A stretch of 64,000 nt of DNA, taken from assembly GCA_963555835.3 (NCBI GenBank), contig CAUVWZ020000001.1, positions 868,001-932,000 on the forward strand, given 5' to 3'. This DNA comes from JAPUME01 sp027294185. Its GTDB lineage: Bacteria > Acidobacteriota > Terriglobia > UBA7540 > JAPUME01. This document shows positions 61,466 to 64,000 of this stretch, in pieces (the first letter of the stretch is position 1; each line of letters opens with the position of its first letter). The position numbers and the translations under genes were made by a program. The notes below the pieces were generated by a model, which was not told the DNA's origin, did no database searches, and saw only the letters and a program-made list of their open reading frames with translations.

Positions 61466-61513
61466 GGAATTAATAACTGTCAGGCATTCGAGCTATGATC
61501 ATCAGACATTCCT

Positions 61514-63304
61514 TCAGGCCTGTTCCAATTCCTCTTCGATCATCTGTTTGTTATAGAGTTCCGTGTAGATGCCGTTTTGAGCCAGCAACTCCGCGTGCGT
61601 CCCTCGCTCGACGATGCGGCCCTCGCCCAGCACCACGATCTCGTCGGCATGCTGCACGGTCGAGACGCGGTGCGAGATCAACAACGTGGTTCTGTCTCGC
61701 ATCACTTCCTTCAAATGGCGAAGAATTTTCTCCTCGGTAAAGGTATCGACACTCGATAGCGCATCGTCCAAAACCAGAATCGGCGGGTTGCGGAGAACCG
61801 CCCGCGAGATGCTGACGCGCTGCTTCTGCCCGCCCGAGAGCGTTATGCCCCGTTCGCCGACCAGGGTTTTCATGCCGCGCGGAAATCTCCGGATGTCGGG
61901 AAGAATCTGGGAGATTTCCGCCGCCTGCTCCACCTGTTCCTCCGAGGCCTGCCCCACGCCGAAGGCGATATTGTCGTGCAAGGTTTGGCTGAAAAGGAAC
62001 GACTCCTGAGGAACAAAACCGATCTGCGAGCGAAGGAAAGCCAGCGGAATCTGTTGCACCGGCACGCCGTCAATCAAGACGCTCCCCACCGGCGGATCGT
62101 AGATACGGGGCAGCAGATGAACCAGCGTGGATTTCCCCGAACCCGTAGCTCCGACAATCGCGACGGTCCGGCCGCTTGCGATCTTCAGGTTGACGTCCTT
62201 CAGGATCGGCTTGCCGTTGTAGCTGAAGGTGAGGTTGCGAAACTCGATGTCCCCGCGCAGGCGTCGGATTTCGGGCTTCCCTCCACGCCGGGGGTCCCCA
62301 TCCGCACCTCTATCGAAAAAATCGGCAACATCGGATGAATCAACAATATCGGGCTGCACCTGGAAAATAGATTCGATCCTCGTGAGCGACGCCGTGCCTC
62401 GCTGGAACAGATTGACCACCCAGCCGAGAGCGATCATGGGCCAGATCAGAACCATGAGGTAGACATGGAACGCCATGAAGGTGCCGATGGTGATGCGGCC
62501 GTCAAGCACATGAAGCCCCCCGACTGTCAGCACCAGACCGAACGAGATTCCAAACAGCAGGGCCAACCCGGGATAGAGAAAGCTCCAGATGGCGATCAAT
62601 TGCTTGTTGGCCCCGACCAGATCGTTGTTCAGTTTTGCGAACTCCTTCTGCTGGGCCTCTTCCTGCCGGTAGGCCCGAAGAACCCGCATGCCCACCACGT
62701 TCTCGCGCACCTTTTCGCTGAGGGAGGAATAAAGGCCCTGAATGGATTCAAAACGGTCGTGGATCTTCGTTCCGAAGTGCTTGACCAGGATCGAGACCAC
62801 GGGCAGAGGCAGCAGGACGAAGAGCGTCAGCCTCCAGTCGAGACTGAGCATCAGGGTGATGGCGCCCACCCCGATCACCAGAGTATTGGCCGAATACATG
62901 ATGCCGGGTCCGATCATCATGCGGACGGCGTTCAGGTCGTTCGTCGCCTTCGACATCAGGTCGCCCGTGCGGTTCCGGTTGTAATAGGTGAGCGAGAGGC
63001 TCATCAGGTGGCGGAACAGGTCGTTGCGCAGGTCGTATTCCACATCGCGGGAGATTCCGATGAGAATCCAGCGCATCCAGAATTGAAAGGTCACCTTCAC
63101 CAGCGCGATGCCGAGCAGCAGACCTGTATAGAGAAGTAACTGGTCGCGGTTGAAGGCCTCGAGCAGGCTGTCCACCCCGGCGCGAATCACCAGCGGCAGA
63201 GAGACTCCCAGCAGTTGAGTCACGAGCAGCGCCGCAAACCCAACCAGGTAGCGCTTCTTGTAGCGAAGCAGGTACGGGCTCAATGAACGCAGGGGTTCGA
63301 GCAT
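61514..63304 (-). CDS. ABC exporter half-transporter, MdlA-like
   Basis: 596 residues. Six membrane helices, then the ATPase with Walker A VAIVGATGSGKSTLVHLLPR, signature TLSGGQKQRVSISRAV, Walker B ILVLDDALSSVDTFTEE and H-loop LISHRVSTVQHAD. The residue after Walker B is Asp instead of Glu, as in the degenerate half of heterodimeric exporters. First gene of the leftward unit with 59612-61465 and lpxB. A promoter candidate lies about 115 bases upstream at 63417-63446. Confidence 0.9.
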   Translation of the reverse strand: MLEPLRSLSPYLLRYKKRYLVGFAALLVTQLLGVSLPLVIRAGVDSLLEAFNRDQLLLYTGLLLGIALVKVTFQFWMRWILIGISRDVEYDLRNDLFRHLMSLSLTYYNRNRTGDLMSKATNDLNAVRMMIGPGIMYSANTLVIGVGAITLMLSLDWRLTLFVLLPLPVVSILVKHFGTKIHDRFESIQGLYSSLSEKVRENVVGMRVLRAYRQEEAQQKEFAKLNNDLVGANKQLIAIWSFLYPGLALLFGISFGLVLTVGGLHVLDGRITIGTFMAFHVYLMVLIWPMIALGWVVNLFQRGTASLTRIESIFQVQPDIVDSSDVADFFDRGADGDPRRGGKPEIRRLRGDIEFRNLTFSYNGKPILKDVNLKIASGRTVAIVGATGSGKSTLVHLLPRIYDPPVGSVLIDGVPVQQIPLAFLRSQIGFVPQESFLFSQTLHDNIAFGVGQASEEQVEQAAEISQILPDIRRFPRGMKTLVGERGITLSGGQKQRVSISRAVLRNPPILVLDDALSSVDTFTEEKILRHLKEVMRDRTTLLISHRVSTVQHADEIVVLGEGRIVERGTHAELLAQNGIYTELYNKQMIEEELEQA

Positions 63305-63416
63305 AATTGGCTAATGCCTGATGCCGGCCCAAGCCGGCTTTCCGAGGGTCACCGGAAAGTGTTCAATCGACAAGCGGCATGCGACCGCCGATTTTCCGGA
63401 AATGCCGTAAACACTT

Positions 63417-63446
63417 AGTATAAGAGACTGTTTTTGTTCCCGGCAA
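63417..63446 (-). promoter_or_regulatory. Candidate sigma70 promoter of the ABC-lpxB unit
   Basis: On the minus strand, -35 TTGCCG (63446-63441), an 18-base spacer, and -10 TATACT (63422-63417). The spacing is one base above the optimum. It is the only good candidate in the 260-base gap between the ferredoxin oxidoreductase gene and the ABC transporter gene. Confidence 0.45.
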
Positions 63447-63565
63447 CCTGCGGAAGGGAGTTCCCGGCCGGCATCCCGCCGCCAAACCACAGATCACCCT
63501 CGCAGGCAGTAAAATCCAGGTAGAGATCGGAAAGGAGAGAAATAACCCGCAGAAACCGATGGTCC

Positions 63566-64000
63566 CTAAAAGAATTCCTCGTGCAATTGCTCGAAGATTT
63601 CCTTCTTCATGGGAAGCGCCTTTTTCACCAGAGGACCTTCCTTCAGAACCGGTTCGCTGTCCTCAAAGATGGGCTGGTCGTCCTTGTAAAAGACTCCGAG
63701 AGGAATCTTGTCCCCCCACTCGAACGACTTGTCGAGCGCGGCGCGGGCCTCAGCCGGGTTGTAACCGGTCTCGTCTTCAAGCTTGTAGACCCGCTGCTTG
63801 AAAAAGGGATAGGTATTCACGTGGTTATAGGTGACACAGGGGCTGAAAATATCGACCAGGGAGAATCCCCTGTGGGCGATGGCTCCCGCGATCAACTCGG
63901 TCAGATGCTTGATCTCTCCCGAGAAGCCCCGTGAGACGTAGGTTGCGCCGGAGACGATTCCCAGGGCCAGCGGGTTGATGGGGAGCTCGACATTTCCCCG
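63566..64000 (-). CDS. korB: 2-oxoacid:ferredoxin oxidoreductase beta subunit, 5' part outside window
   Basis: The minus-strand frame is open from the window end (64000) to the stop at 63566, giving 144 C-terminal residues. IVSGATYVSRGFSGEIKHLT, AGAIAHRGFSLVDIFSPCVT and YNHVNTYPFFKQRVYKLEDE match the end of the TPP-binding beta subunit of 2-oxoglutarate or pyruvate:ferredoxin oxidoreductases. The enzyme links oxidative decarboxylation of a 2-oxoacid to ferredoxin reduction. The alpha subunit gene is presumably upstream, beyond the window. Choice between KorB and PorB cannot be made from this part with certainty. Confidence 0.9.
   Translation of the reverse strand, partial: RGNVELPINPLALGIVSGATYVSRGFSGEIKHLTELIAGAIAHRGFSLVDIFSPCVTYNHVNTYPFFKQRVYKLEDETGYNPAEARAALDKSFEWGDKIPLGVFYKDDQPIFEDSEPVLKEGPLVKKALPMKKEIFEQLHEEFF

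Overview
The window looks like the chromosome of a Gram-negative bacterium, most likely a member of the Acidobacteriota or a close relative. The lipid A gene lpxB and an outer-membrane style complement of TPR and TolB-like exported proteins argue for a diderm. A 2-oxoacid:ferredoxin oxidoreductase, a DUF2203 protein and orphan C-terminal tails of the DPRFQDLLxRMNFPE type resemble what I know from Acidobacteriota; this taxonomic call is inference. Most of the window is GC-rich housekeeping DNA; about 25.4-29.1 kb is visibly AT-richer and accessory.

Layout. 0-6.4 kb (minus strand): proS, a small membrane-anchored protein, a class A penicillin-binding protein, a TPR protein and a TolB-like exported protein cut by the window edge, probably one operon. 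6.6-8.4 kb (plus): rpiB and glyA. 8.4-10.2 kb: a DUF885 gene broken by a frameshift. 10.5-17.4 kb (minus): the distal half of the division and cell wall cluster, in transcriptional order murG-murC-murB-ftsQ-ftsA-ftsZ. 17.6-25.4 kb: a TetR regulator, a BNR-repeat protein, a hypothetical membrane protein, a 39-residue rubredoxin-like protein, argJ, a metallo-beta-lactamase-fold protein and an acetyltransferase, with several short repeats. 25.5-29.1 kb: a small putative defence island with an orphan HTH reading frame, a ParA-like ATPase overlapping a HEPN-domain protein, and a convergent AbiV-family protein, followed by repeats. 29.1-35.4 kb: a paralogue of the proS-operon membrane protein, an MFS transporter, a PQQ-type sugar dehydrogenase lipoprotein, a hybrid histidine kinase, a truncated CHASE3 sensor and gene debris. 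35.2-43.1 kb (plus): a structured riboswitch-like leader with promoter and intrinsic terminator, then moaA, nadA, a DUF2203 gene, thiC, nuoB, a Rieske protein, mutM, a ROK sugar kinase and a membrane protein. 43.2-49.7 kb: a YifB-type ATPase, a DMT transporter, another MBL-fold protein, an RsbW-like/STAS pair and a convergent GAF-HD-GYP protein. 49.9-56.2 kb (plus): an amino-sugar kinase, a SIS-domain putative deaminase, a DegT-type aminotransferase, a peptidase C26 amidotransferase, a macro-domain protein and a MidA-type methyltransferase. 56.2-64 kb (minus): an M1-family peptidase with TPRs, lpxB behind a heterodimeric ABC exporter pair, and the 3' part of a ferredoxin oxidoreductase beta subunit.

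The two most interesting signals are (i) the ParA-HEPN overlapping gene pair next to AbiV in an AT-rich island, a plausible undescribed anti-phage module, and (ii) the leader RNA in front of moaA, where the predicted closing helix and the terminator hairpin compete for the same strand. Two short dispersed repeat families are also visible, one carrying a perfect NtrC-like palindrome. No rRNA, CRISPR array, complete insertion sequence or convincing tRNA was seen.
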